From positions 1 to 47,841 of the forward strand of contig CANLUT010000008.1 in assembly GCA_947494335.1 (NCBI GenBank): a DNA stretch of 47,841 bases, in the 5' to 3' direction. The position numbers and the translations under genes are program-made. The DNA is from Oligoflexales bacterium (GTDB lineage Bacteria > Bdellovibrionota_B > Oligoflexia > Oligoflexales > RGVZ01). Numbering within the stretch: position 1 is the stretch's first letter; each line of letters opens with the position of its first letter. Positions 35,224-47,600 of this stretch are shown here, piece after piece. Under the pieces are notes generated by a model that saw nothing but the letters and a program-made list of their open reading frames with translations, searched no databases and was not told the origin of the DNA.

Positions 35224-35580
35224 GAACTTTTAAAGCTAAATTTTGTTTTTACCAAAAAAAAATTGGTTCAATTAAAAGTCGGAAATTTGGTAACCAATCA
35301 CATTACGACCAATTAATGCAATATCTCCGGCACTTGCGCTTGGCGCATTTCAAACGGCCCTAACTTATGCGTAGAAATTCTACGTCGCATCATCATGCAA
35401 ATTTAAATTGACAATATGATAAAAACACCGCTTAACGAGGCGGAATAGCCGGCGAAATTCTCTTTTAGTCGCCCTTTGACAAAGCTCTGTCAGCCTTGAT
35501 TGCCACAGCCTACATCGATAATAATTGAAATATCAGTGAATAAATTCAACTTATTTTTGGTGCGGTGACCTGAGATTTAA
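35224..35580. other. A/T-rich region upstream of the 970-aa protein gene
   Basis: About 360 nt without a gene, with several small palindromes: ACCAA...TTGGT arms at 35251-35267, TTGGTAACCAA-type at 35287-35297, and CGTAGAA-A-TTCTACG at 35370-35384. Two TTGACA hexamers (35408, 35476) occur without a good -10 at normal spacing. The pattern suggests an operator-rich control region for the adhesin-like genes downstream. Confidence 0.4.
35496..35522 (+). promoter_or_regulatory. Candidate promoter of the 970-aa protein gene
   Basis: TTGATT (35496-35501) and GATAAT (35517-35522) are close to consensus but only 15 bp apart. Initiation would be about 50 nt before ATG 35581. Weak evidence. Confidence 0.25.
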
Positions 35581-38493
35581 ATGCGTGGCACTAAACTAAA
35601 TTTTAACAAGCTTGTCCGGCGACTGCTGGTCGTGTCTTGCGCTTTTTTAACGGGATCAACGACGATCTTTTCTGAAGGCGCGACCGAACAAGGTGCCTCT
35701 GAAAAAATAAATTCGAGCAAAGTTTATTATGTGACGTGGCAAATTAATCGAGATGTTGGTCCTTTCCTGCGTCAGATCAAGACAAGGATAACAAGCGTTC
35801 CAGCGCCACATAACGACGTTAAGCTATACGATGGACGTCAATGGGATGAATTCGTAGATGTATTCTTGACTAAGAAAGATTCTTCCTCCACGCAGCCGTT
35901 TCCTGTGATGATTCCGCTTCCTGCCGCTTGCTTTGACCGGAATCTTTCAGCAGACAAAAAGGATGCTTGTTTAAAAGCCCCAGCATCATTCAGTGATGGA
36001 TTTGTTGAACTGGAATTGCAAGAAGTTCCCTCGTTTAAAAGTCTAGCCGATATCGTCAATTCCAACGGTGTACCGGCGACGGATGCAAGTCACCGCTTTT
36101 ATAATCAAGATCGTTGGCCAAACATCATTAAAAACTTGAACCCGAAGCTAGACGCATCGGGGATGATTCGTCCAGGCACGGTGTTGATTTTTCCAAAAGT
36201 TGTTAGCTTATCTCAATCGTCAAGTGCGATGGAGGTTCCGGCCACGGTCGATGCAGAAACGTCGGGCTCTGAAAATACTGCATCAAACATTACTAGCATG
36301 CGCCCGGACGACGCAGCAAATGTGATTTCTGATCAGCCGAGTCCTAGTCTAGCAGCATCCGAGCCGCCATTATCTCAACAATCATCCCAGCAGAATCTTG
36401 GATCCTTTGGCTCAAAATCAAAAATTTATTTCACTACGATTTCGTTAGACCGAAAGGCTGGACCTTACTTAAAACAAATTATCGCCAAGATTGGTGATGT
36501 GCCATCTCCTTATAATAGTACTGATCTCTATGATGGGCGTACATGGGAAGGCATGGTCGATGCTTTACTTACGAAGCAGGACTCATCAACAAAAAAACCG
36601 ATTGATGTTATGGTTCCGCTCCCGGCCGGATGCTTTGCGCTTCGTTCTTCAACACCTAAAAAAGATGCGTGCCTAAAAAATCCTACAAACTTTGCTTCCG
36701 GCGCTTTGACGCTTGGTCTTCATACGGTCGGTGATCGTGCGAATTTAGATACAGTACTCGCCGCGAATGGTGTGCCGGCGTCTTCAAAAGAGTTGAGTTT
36801 CTACAACCGTGCTCGTTGGGCGTTGGTTGTTCAAAACTTCAACCCAGGCAGGTCCAACTGGTCGTCGATAGGCGCTGGTGAAGCGATCGTTCTCCCAAAA
36901 ATTATTACAGTTGGGGAGGCTATGACGGCTTCTGATACTACGTCAACTGATGTTTTGGGGTCATCAGTGGATCAGGGCGCAATCGCTGGCAGTAGCGGCA
37001 ACCCTGATGTTGTTGCGGTTGATTCCACAGAAACAAAACCCGCCGCAGGCTATTATTCAGAAGTAGAGGCTGCGGCAGCAGAAAATGCTGCTCGAGTGGC
37101 TAGAATTGCAGATCTTGCAAGAGCCCAAAAAGAAGCCGCGGAAGCTGAGGCACTCAAGGCAAAATATGAGGCAGATTACGCCGAAGCTATTCGTCGTAAA
37201 AACGAAGCCTCGGCTACAATTGCTGGGACTCTCAAACCTACAAGCGGGGCAACGGAAGCGACGGAAGCATTGAAGGATGCAAAAGCAGCAGAAGCTGCTC
37301 AAGCCGAGGAGGCATCTAAAGCCGCGGATTTGAGCGCCGCAGCGAAAGCTGCTGAAGCTGCAGCTGCTGCAGAAGCGGCAAAGGCCGCGGAGGCAGCCCG
37401 TGCTGCCGAAGCTGCGAAGGCTGCCGAAGCTGAGCGTATCGCGCGCGCGGCAGCAAAAGCAAAAGCCGAAGAAGCGGCTCGCATTGCCCAGGCTGCAAAA
37501 GCTGCTGAAGCAGCAAAAGCAGCCGAAGCGGCTCGAGCTTTGCAGGCTGCAGAAGCCGCCCGCGCGGCAGAGGCTGCGAAAGCTGCAAAGGCTAAGAAAG
37601 CCGCAGAGGCACTTGCAGCGGCCAAAGCAGCTGAAGCCCTCTCTAACAAAGTCGCGATTGAAGCAGAACGCGGTGCTAAAGCAGCCCAGGCGGCTAAATC
37701 TGCGGAGGAAGCCGTAACTGCCCTTGCAGCTGAGGCCGCAGAACGTGCTAAGCGCTTAGCGGATGCTAAGCGGTCCATGTCTGGTAACGCCGGCGACTGG
37801 GAGCGACTACCGGGAAAAAGCATTAATTTTTCACTTGCAAGAAACGTGTTGAGCTCAGCCAAGTCACCGATGCTCAAAAAGCAGACGGCTACGACTTTGA
37901 TGTATACGCAGGCCGATGATGAGACAATGGAGTTTTTTGGCGGTGTATCTCATTCGTCATTTGTTAAAGGTCAGTCTGAGTCAGAGCTTCTGACCAGGAC
38001 TGATGATCCATTGGAATATTTCAGGTTTTCTAGCTTGGATTTCGGCGCAAGGTTTTTCTTCCAGGGACTCGCGTCAAATATGGAGCTTTATGCCGGTCTT
38101 TACGCGCGTGTCGCACTTATGGATATTCGTTATTACATTTCGAATCAATCAGACGGCGTAGCGTATCTGTTAGAAGACCATACCGATCATAATGTTGGAC
38201 TTGGAATTACTGGTGGCTTAACGGTAACTAAAAAGTCTATGCGCTACCGATTAAGTGCGGTCAAAGATCTCTATGAATTCGTGGATCAATCCCTTCTCAT
38301 CGACCGAGGTAATAATCGGTTAACGATCAGCTATTACACCCCTCGCCCAGAGGGAAGAAAGCAATCACAGCATAACTATGACTTTTTCTTTGAGTCAGAA
38401 ACCGTAGATATTCATTTGATTGAGAAGGAAGCGAATTTAAATGCCCAAATGAAGCGATTCTCTGTGGGATTAGGACTTGGAGTTGCTTGGTAA
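35581..38493 (+). CDS. Exported LysM-like / coiled-coil / barrel-like envelope protein
   Basis: 970-aa protein with a basic N-terminus and signal peptide (about 1-34). Two 160-aa repeats follow (about 48-206 and 281-440). Each has YDGR.W, VPLPA.CF, a Cys pair with C-x12-C spacing (117/130, 351/364), and a closing segment reminiscent of LysM (SLADIVNSNGVP, then NLNP, PGTVLIFPK). Residues 493-731 are an Ala/Glu/Lys coiled coil (AEAAKAAEAA type) that could span the periplasm, as in TolA. Residues 732-970 have amphipathic strands with aromatic ends, closing VGLGLGVAW, like a small outer-membrane barrel. ATG 35581 is the first start after an in-frame TAA; no good ribosome site. It precedes the giant Ig-repeat lipoprotein by 160 nt. 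The function is inferred as an envelope anchor. Confidence 0.75.
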   Translation: MRGTKLNFNKLVRRLLVVSCAFLTGSTTIFSEGATEQGASEKINSSKVYYVTWQINRDVGPFLRQIKTRITSVPAPHNDVKLYDGRQWDEFVDVFLTKKDSSSTQPFPVMIPLPAACFDRNLSADKKDACLKAPASFSDGFVELELQEVPSFKSLADIVNSNGVPATDASHRFYNQDRWPNIIKNLNPKLDASGMIRPGTVLIFPKVVSLSQSSSAMEVPATVDAETSGSENTASNITSMRPDDAANVISDQPSPSLAASEPPLSQQSSQQNLGSFGSKSKIYFTTISLDRKAGPYLKQIIAKIGDVPSPYNSTDLYDGRTWEGMVDALLTKQDSSTKKPIDVMVPLPAGCFALRSSTPKKDACLKNPTNFASGALTLGLHTVGDRANLDTVLAANGVPASSKELSFYNRARWALVVQNFNPGRSNWSSIGAGEAIVLPKIITVGEAMTASDTTSTDVLGSSVDQGAIAGSSGNPDVVAVDSTETKPAAGYYSEVEAAAAENAARVARIADLARAQKEAAEAEALKAKYEADYAEAIRRKNEASATIAGTLKPTSGATEATEALKDAKAAEAAQAEEASKAADLSAAAKAAEAAAAAEAAKAAEAARAAEAAKAAEAERIARAAAKAKAEEAARIAQAAKAAEAAKAAEAARALQAAEAARAAEAAKAAKAKKAAEALAAAKAAEALSNKVAIEAERGAKAAQAAKSAEEAVTALAAEAAERAKRLADAKRSMSGNAGDWERLPGKSINFSLARNVLSSAKSPMLKKQTATTLMYTQADDETMEFFGGVSHSSFVKGQSESELLTRTDDPLEYFRFSSLDFGARFFFQGLASNMELYAGLYARVALMDIRYYISNQSDGVAYLLEDHTDHNVGLGITGGLTVTKKSMRYRLSAVKDLYEFVDQSLLIDRGNNRLTISYYTPRPEGRKQSQHNYDFFFESETVDIHLIEKEANLNAQMKRFSVGLGLGVAW

Positions 38494-38653
38494 GGTTCAA
38501 AGTTATGCCCCTCATAAGAATTAAGGAGTTAGGGGCTAGAGAGGTCTCTGAATACGGTTTTAAATATCCAATTTAATGGGAGAAATTCGAGAAGCTAAAG
38601 GATTTGGGCAGGGTTCCGAGCCAGTACAAGCTGGAAAGCACATTGGATAATCT
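38494..38653 (+). other. Spacer between the coiled-coil protein and giant lipoprotein genes
   Basis: 160 nt with a weak inverted repeat (GCCCCT...AGGGGC) and no T-run. I see no strong terminator, so read-through from the upstream gene into the giant lipoprotein gene is possible. A GGA about 7 nt before ATG 38654 is a poor ribosome site. Confidence 0.3.
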
Positions 38654-41600
38654 ATGTTTTTAAAAGGTTTGACAAATTGGCGCTCAAAAGTGGCACCTGG
38701 TGCTGCTTGGGCGTTGCTTTGCGTTTTACCCCTCTCAAGCTGTGACTCGAAATTCTCTGGATCCGTTGCCAACAGTAACAAAAGAAATAACCCACTTGCC
38801 GGTGTGGTCAGTGTGGAAGGCTCCATTAGCTTTGAGGGAACCTCTTCGAGCGCTCTTCGTGCCAGCGAAGGCTGTAGCGATGTAGCGACCGTTTATATGA
38901 CACTTTTTGCTCGATGGGACGGTAGTAAGTTTGCTGAGGTCCAACAACGGTTGACATCGGTCAAGGCCGACCCTGATAACACCTACTTCTTTGGAAACCT
39001 GGATGATCTCGGTATCAACTTAGACTCTAAAACAGACGTTTGGAAAGTTGAAGCTGAGCGTTGCGGCGAATACTTTTCGCGCATCATTACCGGCAGAAGG
39101 GCGCAAGATCTATCAAGTGCCACTACGGCTATCGACTTCGCTGTTGACCGTACGCTCCTTACAGCATCACTCGACGATGCGGTCAATAAAAAATTGCCAG
39201 AACTTGATGCTCTTTATGTCCTTGCGATGAAATCACCAACAAGCGAAACAATTGTTGAACATATCAAAGCAGATCGACGCGGTGAAAAAGCCTATGACAC
39301 GGTATTTGGTGCTGTAGTTGTTGAGCTTGAAAAAATAGAACCAAGAATCCTAAGCCAGGCCGTACCTACAAAAATTTCAGCGACCCACAGGACTAAGTTT
39401 GAAGTCCAGGCAGTTTACTACTCCACAAAATATGCTGTTGATTACCAGTGGCGTCTCAACGGTGTTGATGTCGGAACCGAGGCAATTTACTACTGGCGTC
39501 CCCGAGGTAACCAAACAGGCCCCCACAAGCTTGAACTCACGGTTGGGATAGTCAACCGCGCTGCGGCTCTCAGTCTGCAGGGTAAAACTAAACTTGCAGA
39601 CCCGGAATTCACCTCAAAATACTTTTCCTGGGATCTTGTCGTTCAAGATGCAGCTCTTGACCCGAAAACACCAGTTATTTCTGGACTAGCATTAGCCAAT
39701 CAGGCAGCAGACGGTTTCATCAATAACGCGGACTCCTCAAGTTCGTCACCACTAGCATCATTAAGTGCTTCGAATTTTGATAAAGCTGAATATGCATTAG
39801 TTTCGCCGTCAACCGGCTGCGATGAAAGTATAAGCTACCCGCTCAATGCGATTCCTGCCATTAGTTCGCTAGCAGCCAACGGGAACTACAAACTCTGTGC
39901 CATGTTGAGTTTAACTGACGGTGGGCAGGCCTTTGCCAAAACTTCATTGCTTATTCGCGACATCGAGATTCCCCTAGTCACTTATTCGACCGTTTTCCCG
40001 GCAGCTGGTTCGCCTGAAAAGAAGCCAACGCTCATGGGAACAGTTTCGAAGCCATCCATGGTGACCCTCTATTACGACGCAAGCTGCACTAGTAGTAAAT
40101 CTGAAGCCTGGACTAATACAGTATTCGCATCACCTGGTATTCGGGCGCGAGATGATATTCCGAGCAACGTCACTACAAAAATTTATGCGCAAGCAATTGA
40201 TCCAGCAGGCAACCCATCTGAATGTAAAGAACTCGTGTCATATGTTCATGACGATATTCTGCCGAGTGTCTCAGAAGTTAGCTCTACAGCGAATAGTGGT
40301 GGCTATAAAGCTGGAGCGAATATACCAATCACCATAAAGTTCTCTGAAATTGTCAAAGTCACTGGTGCCCCACAATTGCGTCTCGCAACGGGGGGGGCCC
40401 AGACTGTTTTGTCTTACCGGAGTGGTGGTGACACTGACACACTGACTTTTGACTACACGGTGTCGGCCGGCGAGCAAGCTAATTTGCTGGATTATGACGG
40501 TATATCGGCTCTAAGTTTGAATGGCGGAACTATCAAGGATTTGGTGGGTAATTCAGCGAACCTTCAGTTACCGATTCCGGGCAGTGTCGGCAGTCTTTCA
40601 AATAGTAAACAGTTTATTATCGACACAGAGTCTCCCAACTTTAGTTATTCATCCATAGTCCCTGCGGCAGCCTCAAGTTCACGTACGCCTACAATAACAA
40701 TAAGTCTATCAGAGCCAGCAACAGTCACACTGTATAGTAATTCATCTTGCTCTGTTGAGATCTCAGAGGCTGCGAACCTACAAACGGGGCCAGGTCAAAC
40801 ATTAACGACGAATAACTTAAATCAGAACAGTGTAACCACGATTTTTGCTCAAGCAGTAGATGCTGTAGGAAACAAGTCATCCTGCGGAAATGTAATAGTT
40901 TACACTCATGACGATGTGCTGCCATCAGTCGTGTCATTTGGACGTGCTGCGGGTCAGGCTGCTTTAACCAATTCCCTACCGGTTAATTTCAGTCTGGTTT
41001 TTAACGAACCGATCAATGTGGCTAGTTTCACGGTAGATGACCTAAATAACGCTGGTACAGCAACAGGGGTCACATGGACGATCACGGATTCAGGCGATCA
41101 TAGATCATTTACAATTGGCGCTTCTGCTGCAAATAATGGGACGATCATACCGCAGCTTTCGGCAGGCGCAATCACTGACCCGGCGGCAAACACTAATAGC
41201 TCTGAGTCGACAGCCAGTAACTCCGTTGGATACTCTGTGGCTCCATTGACTGTTACCATCAATCAGGCCGCATCCCAAATCGACCCAATCAATGCCCTTC
41301 CCATACTGTTCATGGTTGAATTCTCCGAAGAGCTGGATCCGGCCAGTTTCACGGCGGCAGATATCACTCAGAATGGTACTGCTAGTGGAATTACTTGGGA
41401 AGTTGCAACCTCTGACAATAAATCCTATGTCCTATCGGCGTCTGCGATTGGCGTTGAGGGTACTCTCCTGCCCGTAATCCTTCAAAATGCTGTTAGCGAC
41501 AAGTTTGGTAATAAAAATGCAAACTCCACATCAACTGACAATCTTGTTCGCTACCAAATCTCTCCCCCGGTTATTTCCCTTTCATCTGTTTCGCCTGGCA

Positions 41601-44600
41601 ATCCATCCCCGACATTAATGCCGACAATTTTGGGAACCACCTCTGTTGAGTCATCATTGACTCTTTATTTGGACAGTTCCTGTTTAGATTCTGCGTCTGA
41701 AACAGCAAATAATATGATATTTGCTAGTCCAGGTATTACGTTGAATCGTGCTGTTCCCGCCAATACTCAATCAGTAATTTACGCAAAAGCCCTTGATCTT
41801 GCCGGTAACTTAAGCGGCTGTGAGCCTTTAGTGACATATCTTCACGATGCAATTAATCCCTCGGTCATTGCTGTTTCATCAACAAAAGCCGATGGATTCT
41901 ACATGGCCGGTGTCGAAATTCCGGTCACAATCAAGTTCTCAGAGATTGTTAATGTGGTTGGTACCCCTCAGCTCACCTTGGAGACAGGCTCCATGTTAGC
42001 GGTTGTGGACTACACGAGCGGATCAGGCACTGATACATTGACGTTTAAATACACCGTTGCACCAGGACAAACTTCTGAAGACCTGGATTACATTTTTGTA
42101 GATCCTTTGAGCCTTAATAGCGGATCGATTAAAGATCTGGCTGGGAATAATGCGTCTCTTGCTCTCCCTGCTCCAGGGGCATCAGGAAGCATCAGTGCGA
42201 ATAAGAACATTGTCGTTGACACAACGACGCCGACAATATCCTTCTTGATGACGACTCCGGCATCGCCAGGTAATACAAGAACGCCGCAAGTGACATTTGA
42301 TGTGTCTGAGGACATGTCAAAAGTAGAATTATTCAAAGACAACACTTGCGGAGCGTTAATTTCGGGTTCGAGCACAGCAGTGCCAGGTGGGAATTCGGTC
42401 ACAACGAATACGTTGGCACTGAATATTGCAACCGTGATCTTTGCTCGAGGGCAGGATCTCGCTGGTAATATTTCAGCCTGTACCCGATTGACTACTTATA
42501 TTCATGACGGCGTTGTGCCAACGATTGTATCTGTTTCAACCAATGCCCCTGATGGTACTTATGGTCTAGGCCAAACGATCCCAGTAATCGTCACTTTCAC
42601 GGAACCAGTTCTGGTGACCGGCACTCCACAACTGACCCTATTTACACTTCCTAACAATGCCGTTGTAAATTACACATCCGGATCCAGTGGAAACCAGCTG
42701 ACATTCAATTACACGTTGGGCCAGGGGCAGACCTCATCTGACCTTGAGTATTTGTCAACTCTCGCGCTTTCGCTTAACGGTGGAACGATCAAAGACTTTG
42801 CAGCCAACAATGCGGTTTTGACCCTGCCAGGGCCAGGTGAAGAAACGAGCTTAGGTGGATCGTCATCCATCTCGATTGATACAACGCCGGCAACCGTCTC
42901 GTATCAATCCACGTCACCGGCATCTCCTTCTACAAACGTTGCGCCGAATGTGAATATGAGTTTGTCTGAGGCAGCTACCGTAACCCTATATAGCAATGAT
43001 CAATGTACGACTCAGATCTCAGCGGGAGTTAGTTTGCCCTCGGGTGGTGGTCGGTCAATCAGAACCTATAGTTTGTCTCAGAATACGGCAACGTCGATAT
43101 TTGCCAAGGCTTTGGACTCGGTTGGCAATACGTCCGGTTGTCAGAGTTTGGTTGTCTATACACATGACAATACACCGCCTGCAGTGTCGTCATTTGCCAG
43201 ATCGTCGATTCAGCCCTCTTTAACGAATTCATTGCCGATCGACTTCACGTTGACGTTTAGCGAGCCGATTAACCCTGCGACGTTTACGGCGTCTGATATT
43301 GTGAACCTAGGGACTTCTTCAGGAATTGCCTGGGATATCCTTGATCTCGGAGATCACAAGACGTTCACGTTGTCGGCAAGCAGCGCATCGAACGGAACCC
43401 TTTTTCCAAGACTGTCGAGTGCCGCGGTTTCTGATTACGCTAACAACGCCAACTCCGGTGTCAGTGACTCCCAGAATAATGTGGATTATCTTGTCGCCGC
43501 TCAATCGGTAACGATCAACCAAGACGACGGACAGGCAGATCCAGTCAGATTCCTTCCCATACGTTTTAAGGTCACATTTTCTGAAGCGGTTGGCTCTTCG
43601 AGTTTTACGACAGCTGACATTATTCAAAATGGATCAGCCAGTGGGATCAGCTGGTCGTTGTCCACATCAGATAATATAGTTTGGATCCTCTCGGCCAACT
43701 CAGTCAATGTGGCTGGTACGTTGATCCCAACGATTGCGGCCAACACTGTTGTCGATAAGTATGGCAATGCCAACGCAGCGTCCACAGCGACCGATAATAC
43801 GATTACATATGATATGACCCCTCCGACCCTGTCGTATTCATCAGTGCAGCCAGCTAACCCCTCTCAGTCAGGTAATCCGACTATTTTGGGTACCGTTTCA
43901 GAGACAGCCAATGTTGCTCTGTATTTCGATAGCGGGTGTTCGACAGCCAAGTCAAGCAGCCTGCCAAACACTGTGTTCTCAAGTCCTGGAATTCAGGTGA
44001 CTTCGGCTGTGACCCAAGACGACTACACACCCATCTACGGTAAAGCGACGGACCTTGCCGGCAATGAGTCAGCTTGTACGAGTCTTCTCAGCTATTTCCA
44101 AGACGTGACGGTACCATCGGTAGTTTCGGTGACTTCGACGCTAGCTAATGGCAGCTACAGGGTTGGCCAGGTTGTTCCAGTAACCGTGAATTTCTCTGAG
44201 CCTGTATTTTTAACTGGCAGTATTCAGCTTGCGTTAAAAACTGGCTTCACAAATACCGTCTTAAGTAATCCAATCGGGTCAGGCACTAATGCTCTTACCT
44301 TCACATATATCGTGGCTTCTGGAGATACATCCGCACGACTTGATTACGCATCAGGCTCGAGCCTGCAGCTGGTTTCCGGTACTTTAAAGGATCTCGTGGG
44401 TAACAACGCCGTTTTGACACTGCCTGCCCCCGGGGCTAGCGGAAGTCTTGGCAATACAAAGAATTTGATTATCGACACTGAGAATCCAGTGATTGCTATG
44501 TCCGGCACGACACCTGTCTCCCCAGGCAACAGTCAAAATCCACAGATCCAGTACACAATAACGGAGTCTGTCCCGGTTATTCGATTCTTTAATGACAATG

Positions 44601-47600
44601 GTTGTTCAGTAGGTATTTCGGGTCAGTCTACTGCTACCATGGGTGCTAACACATTCACCGCATTCACAATGACACCTAATACAACCTTGTCCGTGTACGT
44701 CCTGGCAACAGACGCAGCTGGTAATTCATCTGGTTGCAATAAAATTGGCGAGTATGCTCACGACGGCGGACCGCCAATGGTGTCTTCGGTGACTTCAACC
44801 ACCCCGAACGGTCCGTATGGCCCTGGTCGTTTGATACCGATCACTGTAACTTTCACCGAACCCGTATATGTAACTGGGACGCCTGTAATTTCCTTGGCGA
44901 CGGGTGTACCCAGTTCAGTCGCTTCTTATGTCTCCGGTTCGGGTAGTACGACTCTGACGTTTAACTATACAGTCGTCAATGGCGAGACGTCGGCAAAATT
45001 AGACTACGCGTCGACAACAGCTTTGAATTTGAATGGCGGCGCTATCCGCGATCTATCATTGAATGACGCTGTATTGACTTTACCTGGTATCGGCGGAGCA
45101 AACAGCCTCGGTGGTCAAAAATCAATTATTATTGATACTACAATTCCGACAGTGGCTTACACATCTATTGCACCAAGCGCCACCTCAACTTCTCAGAATC
45201 CAACTCTAACCCTGACCGTTTCAGAGCCATCAACTGTGACTCTGTTTAGTGATTCTAGTTGTTCTAACGCTATTGCTGCAGCGAAAGCACTAGTCCCGGG
45301 TCTTAATCAAACCATAACAACGAATACGCTCCTAGTTAATAGCTCTACAACAATTTTTGCACAATCCGTAGACGCGGCTAATAACGTTTCTGCATGTAGT
45401 TCAATGGTGGTTTATATCCATGACAACGTGGCCCCTGTTATTAACTCGTTTGCTCGTAGCACTGCCCAGGCTGCTGCCACGAACTCATTGGCGATTAATT
45501 TCTCGATAACATTTAATGAAGCCCTTGACGCTAGTACGTTTACCGCAAGCGATATAGAAAATGCTGGATCGGCTACTGGTGTTACTTGGGTTGTGACAGA
45601 TTCCGGTGACCAACGAACATTTAATATCGCAGCGACCGTAGCGTCAAACGGCACTTTACAGCCCAAACTTCTTAGTGGATCAGTATCCGATCGAGCAGGT
45701 ACATTCAATGCGGGTGTTTCCACCTCCTCAAACAACGTAAACTATATTGTTGCGCCGCTTACGGTCACCCTCGAGCAGGCTAACGCTCAAGCAGATCCAA
45801 TCAACGTCGCGCCTATCCGGTACAGAGTTGTGTTCTCGGATGCCGTAGCCCCTGGAAGCTTTACAACGGCAGATATTTCACAGGTTGGAACTGCCAGCTC
45901 TGTGACTTGGGCTCTCAGTTCCACTGATAATATCACATGGGATTTAACAGCCACATCCGTGGGCTCGAGCGGAACAGTAATCCCTTCGATTCCGGCGAAC
46001 TCCGTGCAGGATAATTTCGGGAACTTGAATGGCGCATCATTCTCGTTAGATGCATCCGTGGTTTATGACGTGGTTGCTCCAACTATAGCATTCTCGTCAC
46101 TATCACCGGCAAACCCAGGAATGAGTTTAAAACCGACAATCTTAGGCTCGACATCCGAGCCTGCCACTCTTGCTCTATACTTTGACAGTTCATGTACGAC
46201 ATCGAGATCTGATTTTGCACCGAACACCATTTTCGCGAGTCCTGGTATCACCCTGACGGCGAATGTAAACACTAATACAACGACGACCGTCTATGGTAAA
46301 GCTGTCGATCCCGCAGGTAACTATTCGCTTTGTACCGAACTTGTTACGTATATTCACGACGGCATGCCGCCAGCGGTTACAAGTGTTTCTTCGACCCTCG
46401 ATAATGGCTATTACAAGGCTGGGCAAGTAATCCCGATCCAACTGAGCTTCTCAAAAGTTGTTTATGTTACGGGAACACCGACCCTTACGCTTGAGACCGG
46501 CACAACCGATGCGGTGGTGGCGTACTCGGCTGGTTCTGGAACAAATACGCTAACATTTAATTATACGGTTTTTGCTGGCGATAATTCGGCTAGGCTCAAT
46601 TATCAGTCGACTACTGCCTTGAGTTTGGGGACAGCTACGATTAGGGACGCCGTTGGAAACCCAGCGACGCTGACTTTGCCGGATCTGGTCTCTGCGGTAA
46701 GTCTCTCCGGCAATAAAAATATTGTTGTTGATACAACACCCACAACGATTTCTTTCAACTCTATTGCACCCGTATCGCCCGGGGCATCGCTTACCCCGTC
46801 AGTTACGCTTTCTTTATCAGAGCAAGTCAGTAATGTGCAGTTATATTTGACAGCTGGTTGCATCTCGCCAATATCAATTGCGATGCCAGGTGTAGCGGGT
46901 GCGAATGTACTGACTACGAATACCCTTACAGCTAACGCGACATCATCTATTTACGCGCAAACAACCGACCTTGCGGGTAATAGTTCATCCTGCTCTCTAA
47001 TGACTAGCTACCTTCATGATGGAGTGGCTCCAACCGTCTCGTCGGTAACGTCCAGTGCTGCAAATGGTACTTACGGAGTTGGCCAAACGATTCCGATTGT
47101 TGTCTCCCTGTCCGAGAATGTATTTGTTGTAGGAACGCCAAGAATTTTGATGAGTCCTGGAAGTGGTTCAAGTTATGCGACCTACGCATCCGGATCTGGA
47201 AGCGGCACTTTGACATTCAATTACGTGGTGAGTTCGGGCGACAATGCGGCTGATCTCGATTATGCGACTTCCGGTGCGTTTGATGTTAATGGCGGGTCAA
47301 TCAAAGACGTATCAGGTAACACTGCTGCTTTGAGTCTGCCTACTTTGGGTGGTGCCAACAGTCTTGCGGGACAAAAAGCGATAGTCATTGACTCTACGGC
47401 GCCAATCCTTAATTTCACGTCCATTGCACCCGTATCGCCGGGGGTTTCTCGTTCACCAGCGGTTACTTTAACCGTATCTGAGTCGGCTAATGTGACACTG
47501 TACCGAGAAAATACATGTACAGGTGAGATTTCAGCTTCAACGTCACTCGTCACGGGGCCTTTCCAAACGATTACAACATTTGCACTCGACGGCAATGCTG

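Noticed and set aside
35408-35481. Two TTGACA hexamers as promoter -35 elements
   Set aside because: Neither has an acceptable -10 hexamer at 16-18 bp.
37299-37877. 192-codon antisense frame, Ala/Ser-rich
   Set aside because: It is the mirror of the Ala-rich coiled-coil repeat on the plus strand; GC-rich repeats keep all frames open.
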